Below the pieces are notes generated by a model that was given only the letters and a program-made list of their open reading frames with translations, did no database searches and had not been told where the DNA came from. The translations under genes were made by a program, and so were the position numbers. From Streptomyces sp. WMMC940 (GTDB lineage Bacteria; Actinomycetota; Actinomycetes; Streptomycetales; Streptomycetaceae): a DNA stretch of 64,000 nucleotides. This document shows, in pieces, positions 24,738-32,943 of the stretch; positions within the stretch are counted from its first letter, which is position 1, and each line of letters opens with the position of its first letter. Location of the stretch: positions 4,285,501 through 4,349,500 of the forward strand of contig NZ_JAPZBC010000001.1 of assembly GCF_027460265.1 (NCBI RefSeq), in the 5' to 3' direction.

Positions 24738-26365
24738 CCAGAGATCGCCAAGTGGCCGGGGAGCACCGGGCAACCGGAGAGCGCCAGGTGGCCGGCGGGC
24801 GGCAAGTAACCGGAGAGGGCCGAGTGGCCGGAGAGCGCCAGGTGGCCGATGGGCGGCAAGTGGCCGGCGGGCGCCGGGTGACCGGGCGGTCCGCCGTTAC
24901 GCGGACGGTCCCCGAGCAGCGGCTCTTCATCGGCGGGGAGTGGGTCGAGCCGGACCGCGGCCACTACGAGGTGATCGACCCGGCCACCGAGGAGGTCGTA
25001 GGCCTCGCACCCGAGGCGAGCCGCGACCAGGTGTACGAGGCGGCCGCGGCCGCCCGGGACGCGTTCGAGGAGTGGTCTCGCACGGCCCCCGAGCAGCGGG
25101 CGGCGGTCCTGGACCGGGCCGCGGACGTCATCCAGCGCGAGTTCGACGCGTACGCGGAGCTGGCCCGCGCCGAGACGGGCGCCACCACGGGCACCGCGCG
25201 GGGCATGCAGGTCGCGGTCGGCTTGTCCCGGTTCCGCCGGTACGCGAGGGGTGCGCTGGAGCCGGTCGAGCAGGGCCTGCCGCCGCAGGTCAACGAGGCC
25301 GGGCCGATGGGGCGGGCGGGTGTCCTCGGCGCGCTCGCCGCGCGTCGCCCGGTCGGCGTGGTCACCTGCATCACCTCGTACAACAACCCGTGGGCGAACC
25401 CGGCGGGCAAGGTCGCCCCGGCACTCGCGATGGGCAACACCGTCGTGGTGAAGCCGGCCCCGCAGGATCCGCTGTCGGTGTACCGGATGGCCGAGGCGCT
25501 GGCGGAGGCCGGCGTCCCGCCGGGGGTGGTCAACGTGGTGAGCGGTTCCCGTACGGAGGCAGGGGAGGCGGCCGTGGACTCGCCCGACGTCGACATGGTC
25601 AGCTTCACCGGTTCCACGGCCGTCGGGCAGCGCATCGGCGAAGTGTGCGGGCGGAGCATGAAACGGCAGCTGCTGGAGCTGGGCGGCAAGGGCGCCGCGC
25701 TCGTCTTCGACGACGCCGACCTCGACTCCGCGGTCCTGGGCATCGGTACGACGTTCGCCTTCTACAGCGGCCAGATCTGCACCGCGCCGACCCGGGTGCT
25801 CGCCCAGCGCGGGGTGTACGAGCGGCTGGTCGAGCGGCTGGGCGCCTTCGCCGGGCGGCTGAAGGTCGGCGACCCGGCGGAGCGGGACACGGTGGTCGGC
25901 CCGGTGATCTCCGCCGCCCACCGGGAGCGGGTCGAGTCGTACGTCGAGCTGGGGAGGAAGGAGGGCGCGCGTCTGGTCGTGGGCGGGGAGCGCCCCGATG
26001 CGGCGCGCGGCTTCTATGTGGCGCCGGCGCTGCTGGCCGACTGCGGCAGCGGAATGCGTGTCGTCCGGGAGGAGATCTTCGGCCCGGTGGTGGTCGTGGT
26101 GCCCTTCGGCGACGAGGAGGAGGGCGTGGCGCTGGCCAACGACAGCGACTACGGACTGATCGACTACGTCTGGTCGGGCGACGTCGCCCGGGCGTTCCGG
26201 GTGGCGCGGCGGCTGCGGGCCGGCGGCGTCGGCGTCAACACCGTCGGCCGGAACATGGAGGCCCCGTTCGGCGGCTTCAAGAAGAGCGGGGTGGGGCGGG
26301 ACGTGGGCTCGTACGCGCTCCACGCCTACAGCGAGCTGCAGGCGATCGTGTGGCCCGGTGGGTGA
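24734..26365 (+). CDS. Aldehyde dehydrogenase with an N-terminal hexapeptide-repeat extension
   Basis: 543 residues. The core from about residue 60 is a normal NAD(P)-dependent aldehyde dehydrogenase: RLFIGGEWVEPDRGHYEVIDPATEE, GVVTCITSYNNPWANP, FTGSTAVGQRIG, catalytic Glu in LELGGKGAALVFDDAD, catalytic Cys in FYSGQICTAPTRV, EEIFGPVVVV and PFGGFKKSGVGRDVG. The first ~55 residues are eight hexapeptides (RQVAGE, HRATGE, RQVAGG, RQVTGE ...) encoded by a perfect 18-bp periodicity. Such an extension is foreign to the family. ATG 24734 overlaps the upstream stop (ATGA). Translation might instead start inside or after the repeats, e.g. GTG 24878. Confidence 0.87.
   Translation: MTRDRQVAGEHRATGERQVAGGRQVTGEGRVAGERQVADGRQVAGGRRVTGRSAVTRTVPEQRLFIGGEWVEPDRGHYEVIDPATEEVVGLAPEASRDQVYEAAAAARDAFEEWSRTAPEQRAAVLDRAADVIQREFDAYAELARAETGATTGTARGMQVAVGLSRFRRYARGALEPVEQGLPPQVNEAGPMGRAGVLGALAARRPVGVVTCITSYNNPWANPAGKVAPALAMGNTVVVKPAPQDPLSVYRMAEALAEAGVPPGVVNVVSGSRTEAGEAAVDSPDVDMVSFTGSTAVGQRIGEVCGRSMKRQLLELGGKGAALVFDDADLDSAVLGIGTTFAFYSGQICTAPTRVLAQRGVYERLVERLGAFAGRLKVGDPAERDTVVGPVISAAHRERVESYVELGRKEGARLVVGGERPDAARGFYVAPALLADCGSGMRVVREEIFGPVVVVVPFGDEEEGVALANDSDYGLIDYVWSGDVARAFRVARRLRAGGVGVNTVGRNMEAPFGGFKKSGVGRDVGSYALHAYSELQAIVWPGG
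24746..24889 (+). repeat. Eight 18-bp tandem repeats within the aldehyde dehydrogenase frame
   Basis: Eight consecutive units of exactly 18 bp with the core CGCCAGGTGGCCGGNGGG. They keep the frame open and encode RQVAG-E/G-type hexapeptides. Copy divergence is moderate, so this is not a very recent expansion. Confidence 0.85.
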
Positions 26366-26597
26366 GCCGCCAGCCGGGCGACGAAGTTCACGGGAAATTT
26401 TGCAACCGGCACAAAACGGACACGGCTGCGGTTTTCGCAATCCGGAACACTTCGCTCGTTGCCTGTGAATGCAGCGAGATTGGGCTTGTGGATCTTCAAA
26501 GTTATGGCAAATGGTGCATGGATTGATGGATGTAAAGGCCCTGTCTCCGAAGTTGATGCCTCCGGATACGGGAACCGCAGCACTTAACGTCCTCCTC
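26366..26597 (+). promoter_or_regulatory. A+T-richer leader upstream of the APC permease
   Basis: This 232-bp region is clearly less G+C-rich than its flanks. An imperfect stem pairs TTGCAACCG (26400-26408) with CGGTTTTCGCAA (26429-26440), which may terminate the dehydrogenase transcript. Further down are runs such as TTCAAAGTTATGGCAAATGG and GGATGTAAAGG. No known riboswitch core was recognised. The ATG at 26598 lacks a good ribosome site. Confidence 0.35.
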
Positions 26598-28157
26598 ATG
26601 ACTCAGCTGGAGACGCGGCCCCAGGTCGGAGACACGGTAGGGGGACGCTCCGAAGGGGGCGTCCGGGCCAAGGGGCTGGAGAAGAACTCCGTCGGCCTCC
26701 TCGGCAGTGCCGTCATCGGAATCTCGACGGTCGCCCCCGTGTACTGCCTGACCTCGACGCTCGGCTCCACGGCCGGCGAGGTCGGGCTGCAGATGCCCGC
26801 CGTGTTCCTGGCCGGCTTCCTGCCGATGCTGCTCGTCGCCTTCGCCTACCGCGAGCTGAACCGGGTGATGCCGGACTCCGGCACCTCCTTCACCTGGACG
26901 GTGAAGGCCTTCGGCCCGCGCGTCGGCTGGATGTGCGGCTGGGGCCTGGTGATCGCCACGATCATCGTGCTCTCCAACCTCGCCGGCGTCGCGACCTCGT
27001 ACTTCTGGCTGCTGGCCGGAGAGATCACGGGCAGCGGGTCGGTCGCCGCCCTCGACGGCAACAAGGCCGTCCACATCCTCACCTGCCTCGTCCTCATCGC
27101 CGTCGCCACCGCCATCAGCTACCGCGGCATGACCGCCACCAAGCGCGTGCAGTACAGCCTGGTCGGACTCCAGCTCGTCGTCCTCGCCGTGTTCGTCGCG
27201 ATGGCCCTCCAGAAGGCCGGCAGCGGCGCGTTCGACACCGGCATCGACTTCTCCTGGTCCTGGATGAACCCCTTCGCGGTCCAGTCCTTCGCGGCCTTCA
27301 CCGCCGGCCTGTCGCTGTCGATCTTCATGTACTGGGGCTGGGACGCCTGCCTGTCGACCAACGAGGAGACCACCGGCTCCGACCGGACCCCCGGCCGCGC
27401 CGCCCTCATCGCGATGGTCGTCCTCGTCGGCTCCTACCTCGCCACCGGGGTCGCCGCCCAGATGGCCGTCGGTTCGGGCGACAAGGGCCTCGGCCTCGCC
27501 AACCCGGACACCTCCGACAACGTCTTCGCCGCGCTCGCCGGCCCCGTCATGGGCCCGCTCCTCGGCGTCGCGCTCTTCGTCGCCGTGCTCGCCTCGGCCG
27601 CGGCCAGCCTCCAGACGACGTTCATTCCGGTCGCCCGCACCGTGCTCGCCATGTCCTCGTACGAGGCGCTGCCCGAGTCCTTCTCCAAGGTCCACCCGCG
27701 CTTCAAGGTCCCCGGCCGCGCCACGGTCGTCGCGGGCGTCGCCACCGGCGCGTTCTACACGGTGATGACGCTCGTCAGCGAGCACGTCCTGGTGGACACG
27801 ATCTACGCGCTCGGCCTCATGATCTGCTTCTACTACGCGCTGACCGCCTTCGCCTGCGTCTGGTACTTCCGCGCAGAACTCTTCCGCTCCGGCCGCGACT
27901 TCGCCTTCAAGGGCCTCTTCCCCGTCCTGGGCGGTGTGCTGCTCTCGGCGGTCTTCGGCAAGACGCTCTACGACATGTGGGACCCGGCCTACGGGTCCGG
28001 CTCCGCGGTCTTCGGCGTCGGTTCGGTCTTCGTGATCGGCGTCGGTCTGCTGCTGCTCGGCGGAGTGATCATGCTGGTGATGCAGCGGCGCAGCCCGGCG
28101 TTCTTCCGCGGAGAGATCCTGACGAAGGACACCCCGTCCCTGGTGATCCCGGACTGA
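26598..28157 (+). CDS. APC-family amino acid/polyamine permease
   Basis: 519 residues with about twelve hydrophobic segments, the APC topology. N-terminal signature GLEKNSVGLLGSAVIGISTVAPVYCLTSTLG (first broken helix, substrate site), YRELNRVMPDSGTSFTWTVKAFGP, SIFMYWGWDACLSTNEET (helix 8 region) and FIPVARTVLAMSSYEALPESFSKVHPRFKVP. It imports amino acids, amines or similar cations with H+. The preceding amidohydrolase and aldehyde dehydrogenase could use the imported compound, but no shared operon is evident because a 232-bp leader separates them. Start ATG 26598; no strong Shine-Dalgarno is visible. Confidence 0.88.
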   Translation: MTQLETRPQVGDTVGGRSEGGVRAKGLEKNSVGLLGSAVIGISTVAPVYCLTSTLGSTAGEVGLQMPAVFLAGFLPMLLVAFAYRELNRVMPDSGTSFTWTVKAFGPRVGWMCGWGLVIATIIVLSNLAGVATSYFWLLAGEITGSGSVAALDGNKAVHILTCLVLIAVATAISYRGMTATKRVQYSLVGLQLVVLAVFVAMALQKAGSGAFDTGIDFSWSWMNPFAVQSFAAFTAGLSLSIFMYWGWDACLSTNEETTGSDRTPGRAALIAMVVLVGSYLATGVAAQMAVGSGDKGLGLANPDTSDNVFAALAGPVMGPLLGVALFVAVLASAAASLQTTFIPVARTVLAMSSYEALPESFSKVHPRFKVPGRATVVAGVATGAFYTVMTLVSEHVLVDTIYALGLMICFYYALTAFACVWYFRAELFRSGRDFAFKGLFPVLGGVLLSAVFGKTLYDMWDPAYGSGSAVFGVGSVFVIGVGLLLLGGVIMLVMQRRSPAFFRGEILTKDTPSLVIPD

Positions 28158-28326
28158 GTCGCGGTGGTCCGTGGCCGGGACCCCGGACCGGGTCGCCGGT
28201 GGTCCTGGAGTCTCCCCGGCCCGGACGGTATGCCCCCGAAGGGCCGGCCCGCGTCCCCGGCGCTCTCCGGGGGCCGGGGCCGGGCCCTTCCGGTGCTCGG
28301 CGCCCTTCCCGTGCTCGGCGCCCTTC

Positions 28327-29343
28327 TCAGGGCTGCCCGGGGCCGCCCGGCAGGGATCGCAGCCAGTCGACCAGCAGCGTGCCGACCTCGTCCGCCCGTT
28401 CCTGCTGGACCCAGTGACCGCAGCCCTCCAGGATGTGTGAGGACACCAGGCGGGGCAGCGTGGTCGGGTAGGCCTTGATGGCGTCCGCCATCCACAGGGT
28501 GGGCCCGTCGCGCTCCCCGCCGATGAACAGGGACGGCTGGGTGATCGGCGCCCCGTCCCAGGCCGCGAGATCCACCCAGTCCCGGTCGATGTTGCGATAG
28601 CGGTTGAGCGGGCCGGTCAGGCCGCCGCGCTCGAACTCGCCCGCGTAGAAGTCCAGATCGTCCTCGGCCAGCCAGGAGGGCAGCGGGCCGGTCGGGAACC
28701 GGTCGGAGAGCCTGCCCCCCGGCGGGACGGAGAAGCGCGGGCCGTCGGTGGAGGGCTGCACCTCGCCCGAGGCGCCGGCGTAGAACCCGGCCAGCCAGGA
28801 CCTGACGTCCGGCTCGATCTCGGCCTCCGCCCTGCCGGGAGTCTGGAAGTACTGGATGTAGAACTCCTCCGCCCCGCCGAGCAGTGCCAGCGCCTCCGTG
28901 GGAGGCAGCCCACCGCCCCGCGGCGCGTAGGGCACGCTGAGCAGCGCCACGGCCGTGAAGAGATCCGGTCGCAGCAGGGCGGTGTTCGCCGCGATGGGCG
29001 AGCCCCAGTCGTGCCCCACGATCACCGCGGACTCCGCGCCGAGGGCCTTCACCACCGCGACGTTGTCGGCGACGTGCGCCAGCATCCCGTACGCGTCCGG
29101 GTCGACCGGCTTCGAGGACCGCCCGTAGCCGCGGACGTCGATCGCGACCGCGTGATAGCCCGCGGCGGCGATCACCGGGAGCTGGTGGCGCCACGAGTAC
29201 CAGGACTCGGGGAATCCGTGGACCATCAGGACCAGGGGTCCCGAGCCCTGTTCCACCAGATGGATGCGTCCACCCGGGGTGTTCACCAGGCGGTGCCGCG
29301 GCGGCTGCCCGGGCGCGGCGGAAGAGCTGACGGGGTGCGACAT
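28327..29343 (-). CDS. Alpha/beta hydrolase, epoxide hydrolase type
   Basis: 338 residues. Motifs: LVLMVHGFPESWYSWRHQLPVIAAAGYHAVAIDVRGYGRSSKP (HGxP oxyanion motif and G-Y-G-x-S), nucleophile Asp in VIVGHDWGS, two cap-domain tyrosines in regions such as EEFYIQYFQTPGRAE, and catalytic His in LEGCGHWVQQERADEV. The nucleophile is Asp rather than Ser, which fits epoxide hydrolases (and some dehalogenases). It would open epoxides, a likely product of the monooxygenase-type enzymes nearby. ATG 29343. Convergent with the permease. Confidence 0.87.
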   Translation of the reverse strand: MSHPVSSSAAPGQPPRHRLVNTPGGRIHLVEQGSGPLVLMVHGFPESWYSWRHQLPVIAAAGYHAVAIDVRGYGRSSKPVDPDAYGMLAHVADNVAVVKALGAESAVIVGHDWGSPIAANTALLRPDLFTAVALLSVPYAPRGGGLPPTEALALLGGAEEFYIQYFQTPGRAEAEIEPDVRSWLAGFYAGASGEVQPSTDGPRFSVPPGGRLSDRFPTGPLPSWLAEDDLDFYAGEFERGGLTGPLNRYRNIDRDWVDLAAWDGAPITQPSLFIGGERDGPTLWMADAIKAYPTTLPRLVSSHILEGCGHWVQQERADEVGTLLVDWLRSLPGGPGQP

Positions 29344-29676
29344 CCGGCCTCCTGGAGTGCCCTCGGGCCCCGGCGGGGTAGCCGGACGGCGGCCCGCGCG
29401 CAGATCATGGGTACGCCTCAGGCATACCGCCCGGCGGCGCTCCTCGCACGTGCGGCACCGAGGCGGGGTACTCGCCGGCGGCCCGGCCCCTGGAGGCCGT
29501 GCCCGGCTCCCGTGCGGCCCGGTTCGTATGCCCCGGCTCCCGTGTGCTGGCTCCCGTGTGGCCGGGTTCCTGCGGCGCGGTTCTGTGCGGCCCTGCCCCC
29601 GCGGCCCCGTTCCCGGCGGCCGTGCCCGGCTCCCGTGCGGCCGGTCCCCGCTCCCCGGCGCCCGTGGCCTTCGCCG
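29344..29676. other. 333-bp gene-free stretch with a separated 25-bp repeat
   Basis: Between the epoxide hydrolase start and the MarR stop. A 25-bp word beginning GGCCGTGCCCGGCTCCCGTG is present exactly at 29495-29519 and 29618-29642, and shorter CCCGGCTCCCGTG pieces lie between. No gene or RNA seen. It should include the hydrolase promoter. Confidence 0.55.
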
Positions 29677-30138
29677 TCAGGCGTCCTTGTGCGCCTTCAG
29701 TTTGCGCCAGACCGCGCCCAGGGCCGCCATGTCCCGCTGGTCCAGGACGTCGGTGAAGACCGGTGCCAGGCACGCGCGCCGGGTCGCGTCGGCCTCCTCG
29801 AACACCCGGCGCCCCTCGGCGGTGAGCGCCACCTCCACCGAACGGGCGTCCCTGGCCGACGGCGTACGGGAGACCAGCCCGCGGGCCTGCAGCGCGTCGA
29901 GGACGCGGGAGACCTGGCTGCGGCTCAGCATGGTGCTGTTGCCGAGTACGGAGGCGGCGACGGGCTCGTCGCTGCTTGCGAGCCAGAGCATCACCTCGAA
30001 CCAGGAGACGGGCAGGTCGTGGGCCTTGGACAGGGCGCGGTCGACGCGCTCCGTGAGCACGGTCCCGGCCCAGACCAGGCCGTAGAAGGCGTGGTCGGCC
30101 TCGGACATCTCGGCCGGGGTGAGTTTCCTGGTCGCCAT
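29677..30138 (-). CDS. MarR-family transcriptional regulator
   Basis: 153 residues. Winged-helix core: LPVSWFEVMLWLASSDEPVAASVLGNSTMLSRSQVSRVLDALQARGLVSRTPSARDARSVEVALTAEGRRVFEEA, with the DxRS wing typical of MarR. Start ATG 30138. It is divergent from an SDR gene, and two identical palindromes (30161-30198) fill the space between them. By analogy with other MarR systems the regulator represses itself and the SDR until it binds a small phenolic or other ligand. Confidence 0.9.
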   Translation of the reverse strand: MATRKLTPAEMSEADHAFYGLVWAGTVLTERVDRALSKAHDLPVSWFEVMLWLASSDEPVAASVLGNSTMLSRSQVSRVLDALQARGLVSRTPSARDARSVEVALTAEGRRVFEEADATRRACLAPVFTDVLDQRDMAALGAVWRKLKAHKDA

Positions 30139-30160
30139 GCGTCCGATCATACCGGCTTGC

Positions 30161-30198
30161 GTGTGTGCACACACAATGTTTAAGGTGTGTGCACACAC
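30161..30198. promoter_or_regulatory. Twin MarR-type operators GTGTGTGCACACAC
   Basis: Two exact copies of the 14-bp palindrome GTGTGTGCACACAC at 30161-30174 and 30185-30198, centres 24 bp apart. They lie between the divergent MarR (start 30138) and SDR (start 30245) genes, the expected position for an autoregulated MarR pair. Confidence 0.75.
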
Positions 30199-30244
30199 AC
30201 GAATTTCCCTGGTGTGCTTCCCCTCCACTTCCGAAGGAACCCTC

Positions 30245-31108
30245 ATGTCCTCCTCCACTACCCCCTCCACCACTCCCAAGGTCGCCCTCATCACCGGCAC
30301 CTCCTCCGGCATCGGTCTGGCCGCGGCGGTCGCAGCGGCCAGGGCCGGCTGGCGCACGGTCGCCACCCTCCGCGACCCGGGCCGCGCCGACGCGCTCCGC
30401 AAGGCCGCCGCCGAGGCCGGGGTCGAGCTCGACATCCGGCAGCTGGACGTCGTTGACGAGGCCTCCGTCACCGCCGCCGTCGAAGGAGTGATCGCCGACC
30501 ACGGCCGGCTCGACGCCGTGATCAACAACGCGGGCGCCGGACAGCTCGGCACCCTGGAGAACCAGACCGTCGCCGACGTCCGCAAGGTCATGGAGGTCAA
30601 CTTCTTCGGCGTCCTCAATGTCTCCAAGGCCGCCTTCCCCCATCTGCGCGCCACCGGCGGCCGACTGATCACCGTCACCAGCGTGGGCGGAGTCGTCGGC
30701 CAGCCCTTCAACGAGGCATACTGCGCAGCGAAGTTCGCCGTCGAGGGCTACATGGAGAGCCTTGCGCCGGTCGCCGCGTCCGTCGGCGTGAGCGTGTCCG
30801 TCGTCGAACCGGGCGCCGTGGCGACCGAGTTCGTCAACAACGTCGGCCTCGACCTGGAGGCCGAGATCGCGGCGGCCGGCCCCTACGCCCCCGCCCTCGA
30901 CGCCTATGTCAACCGCACCGTCGCCCAGTTCCTGACCGGCGCCCAGACCCAGGACGAGGCCGCCGTGGCCGTACTGGAGGCACTGACGGCGGACCGTCCC
31001 GCGTTCCGCCTCCAGACCTCCGACTGGGCACGCGAATTCACCGGTATGAAGCTGAACGACCTGGACGGTTCCGCGGTGCTGGCCACCACGGGCGGCTGGG
31101 TGGCGTGA
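30245..31108 (+). CDS. Short-chain dehydrogenase/reductase
   Basis: 287 residues, classical SDR: ALITGTSSGIGLAAAVAAARAGWRTVATLRDPGRADAL (TGxxxGIG; Arg after strand 2 suggests NADP), INNAGAGQLGTLE, TVTSVGGVVGQPFNEAYCAAKFAVEGYME (catalytic Ser and YxxxK) and VVEPGAVATEF. ATG 30245 follows AAGGAA. It is controlled by the divergent MarR gene through the GTGTGTGCACACAC sites, so it probably reduces or oxidises the compound sensed by MarR. The neighbouring downstream gene is convergent and separated by a hairpin. Confidence 0.9.
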   Translation: MSSSTTPSTTPKVALITGTSSGIGLAAAVAAARAGWRTVATLRDPGRADALRKAAAEAGVELDIRQLDVVDEASVTAAVEGVIADHGRLDAVINNAGAGQLGTLENQTVADVRKVMEVNFFGVLNVSKAAFPHLRATGGRLITVTSVGGVVGQPFNEAYCAAKFAVEGYMESLAPVAASVGVSVSVVEPGAVATEFVNNVGLDLEAEIAAAGPYAPALDAYVNRTVAQFLTGAQTQDEAAVAVLEALTADRPAFRLQTSDWAREFTGMKLNDLDGSAVLATTGGWVA

Positions 31109-31122
31109 CGGTCCCGGCGACG

Positions 31123-31153
31123 GGCCGAGCCGGGCGGGCCGCCCGGCTCGGCC
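31123..31153. terminator. Very stable hairpin between convergent SDR and CehA-type genes
   Basis: GGCCGAGCCGGGCG (31123-31136) and CGCCCGGCTCGGCC (31140-31153) form a perfect 14-bp stem with a 3-nt loop, 14 bases after the SDR stop and 12 bases beyond the opposing stop codon. Probably a bidirectional terminator. Confidence 0.7.
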
Positions 31154-31165
31154 TCTCACGCCGGC

Positions 31166-32689
31166 CTACCCCTGGTGGCGCCCCAGGAACACCGGGTTCG
31201 TGAACGCGGCCAGCGGCCCGGGGAAGCCCGGGATCGGCACGAGCGCCGGGTGGCGCACCTCCGCGCGGACGTACGCCGCGTACGCCGCCGTCGTACGCCA
31301 CTCCACCGTGCCCGTGCCCTCCACCGGGAGCGTCGCCGTGTGCAGCACCCCCTGGTCGGTCACGATCCGGGCGGTGCGGCCCGGGGCGCCGGTGACCTCC
31401 AGACGGACCGTCACCGGGTCGTCGGCGCCGACCCGGAGCCGCTCGCCGATGCCCGCGCGCCGGCCCCGGCCCCCGTGCGCGGCGAACGACAGCGACACGG
31501 CCGACGACTCGGCGACGTACGAGCGGCCCGCGCGCAGACCCTCCAGGATCGCCTCGCGCGCCAGGTCGTCGGCGAGGACGACGGTCTGCGGGGTGCCCAC
31601 CACGTCCGGGTCCCGGTGCGCGTCGCTGCTGCCCATCGCCGGGGTCCAGCGGCCGCCCGAGCGGACGGCGGCCACGAGGGTGCTGTCCCAGTGAGCGAGG
31701 GACACGTCGTCGTCCGGGGTGTAGGGGCCGTTCCACACCTCCACCGCGTCCGCCTCGCCGAAGCCGAACTTCCAGTTGCAGCCGATGCAGGTGGCGTGCG
31801 GATGGGCGGGCACGACGAGGCCGCCGGCGCGGCGGATCGCACGGGCGTAGTGGCCGAAACGGTTGTCCCTGGCCCGGTAGCGCCAGTCGACGAAGGTGCC
31901 CGGGTCGGTGCCGAGGGCCACGACGTGGCCGTTGCGGGTGGTGACCTCCTCCCCGAGGAGCACCAGCAGGTCGTCCCCGGCGGCGTCCGCCCACGCCCCG
32001 TGCCCCGCGTGCGTGTTGTGCTCGCTGCTGTTGACGAAGTCCAGCCCGGCGGCGCGGGCGAGGGCCGCGATCTCGTCGGGGGTGCGGCGGCCGTCCGAGT
32101 ACCACGAGTGCAGATGGCAGTCGCCCCGGTACCAGGCCCGGCCCCGGCCCTTCGCCCGCTCCGGTGGGTACACGGGCTTCGGCGTCGGCGCCGGCCCGCC
32201 GAACGCGAGCGTGACGGCCACGGTGTAGGCGAGGCCCTGCGGCGCGATCGTGTACGGGCCGAGCGCGATGTGCCATGTGCCCGCCCGGACCGGCCCGGGG
32301 ACGTAGCCGGGCGTCGCCTCGTCGCCCCGGATGAAGAACTCGCTGCGCGCCCCGCCCGACCAGCCGCGGAAGCCATCGCCGCCGAGCGCGGTGCCGCGCT
32401 CGTCGAAGATGCCGATGTCGAGGGCGTTGCCCTGTGTGCCGGCCGGGACCTGCGGCCTTTCGTACGTGTACGACACCCTGATCTCCGCGACCCCGCGCGG
32501 GACCTCGACGGGCAGGTACACGAAGTCGGGGGAGCCGGGCGGCAGGGTGCCGCGCACGACTTCGGTGGTCTGTCCGGCCGCGGTGCCCGCTGCCTCGGCG
32601 AAGCTCACACCGCCCAACGTAAGCGCGGCGGCGGCTCCCGTCACGAACAGTCCGCGTCTGCTGAGGTCCGCGTCGTCCTCGTTGCCCAT
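31166..32689 (-). CDS. Tat-exported CehA/McbA-type PHP metallohydrolase
   Basis: 507 residues. A twin-arginine signal is visible (LSRRGLFVTGAAAALTLGGVSFAEAAG; SRRGLF then a hydrophobic stretch and AxA site), so the enzyme should be exported folded. A beta-sandwich domain (about 45-185) is followed by a PHP domain with metal ligands: GDCHLHSWYSDG, SSEHNTH, GEEVTTRNGHVVAL, VPAHPH and SSDAHRDPDVVG. CehA/McbA proteins hydrolyse carbamates or phosphoesters. Convergent with the SDR; an LLM gene is divergent on the other side. Function outside the cell may be phosphate or carbon scavenging. Confidence 0.85.
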   Translation of the reverse strand: MGNEDDADLSRRGLFVTGAAAALTLGGVSFAEAAGTAAGQTTEVVRGTLPPGSPDFVYLPVEVPRGVAEIRVSYTYERPQVPAGTQGNALDIGIFDERGTALGGDGFRGWSGGARSEFFIRGDEATPGYVPGPVRAGTWHIALGPYTIAPQGLAYTVAVTLAFGGPAPTPKPVYPPERAKGRGRAWYRGDCHLHSWYSDGRRTPDEIAALARAAGLDFVNSSEHNTHAGHGAWADAAGDDLLVLLGEEVTTRNGHVVALGTDPGTFVDWRYRARDNRFGHYARAIRRAGGLVVPAHPHATCIGCNWKFGFGEADAVEVWNGPYTPDDDVSLAHWDSTLVAAVRSGGRWTPAMGSSDAHRDPDVVGTPQTVVLADDLAREAILEGLRAGRSYVAESSAVSLSFAAHGGRGRRAGIGERLRVGADDPVTVRLEVTGAPGRTARIVTDQGVLHTATLPVEGTGTVEWRTTAAYAAYVRAEVRHPALVPIPGFPGPLAAFTNPVFLGRHQG

Positions 32690-32943
32690 GCCGTCGGCTC
32701 CCCGGGGGTGGTGAGAGGGACAGGAGTGGTCTCGTGCCTGGTGTCCTCAACCTCGTACCCGGCCGTGAACGGCTCGGCAAGGGGCGGGGGGCGACCGATG
32801 ACCGGGACATGGCGCTCCGCCCTCCCGCACGCGGGGGGACGCGCGCCGTCCCCCGTCCGGTCCCGGGCCCTCGGAAACTCGCGCCGCAGCGCGTAGCTTG
32901 GGCCCCGGCCACCACGACAGCCGACGAGGGCGGAGGAGCCGCT

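Noticed and set aside
5645..28157. Antibiotic biosynthetic gene cluster next to afsR
   Set aside because: No polyketide, peptide synthetase, terpene or RiPP genes; the enzymes are catabolic or generic.
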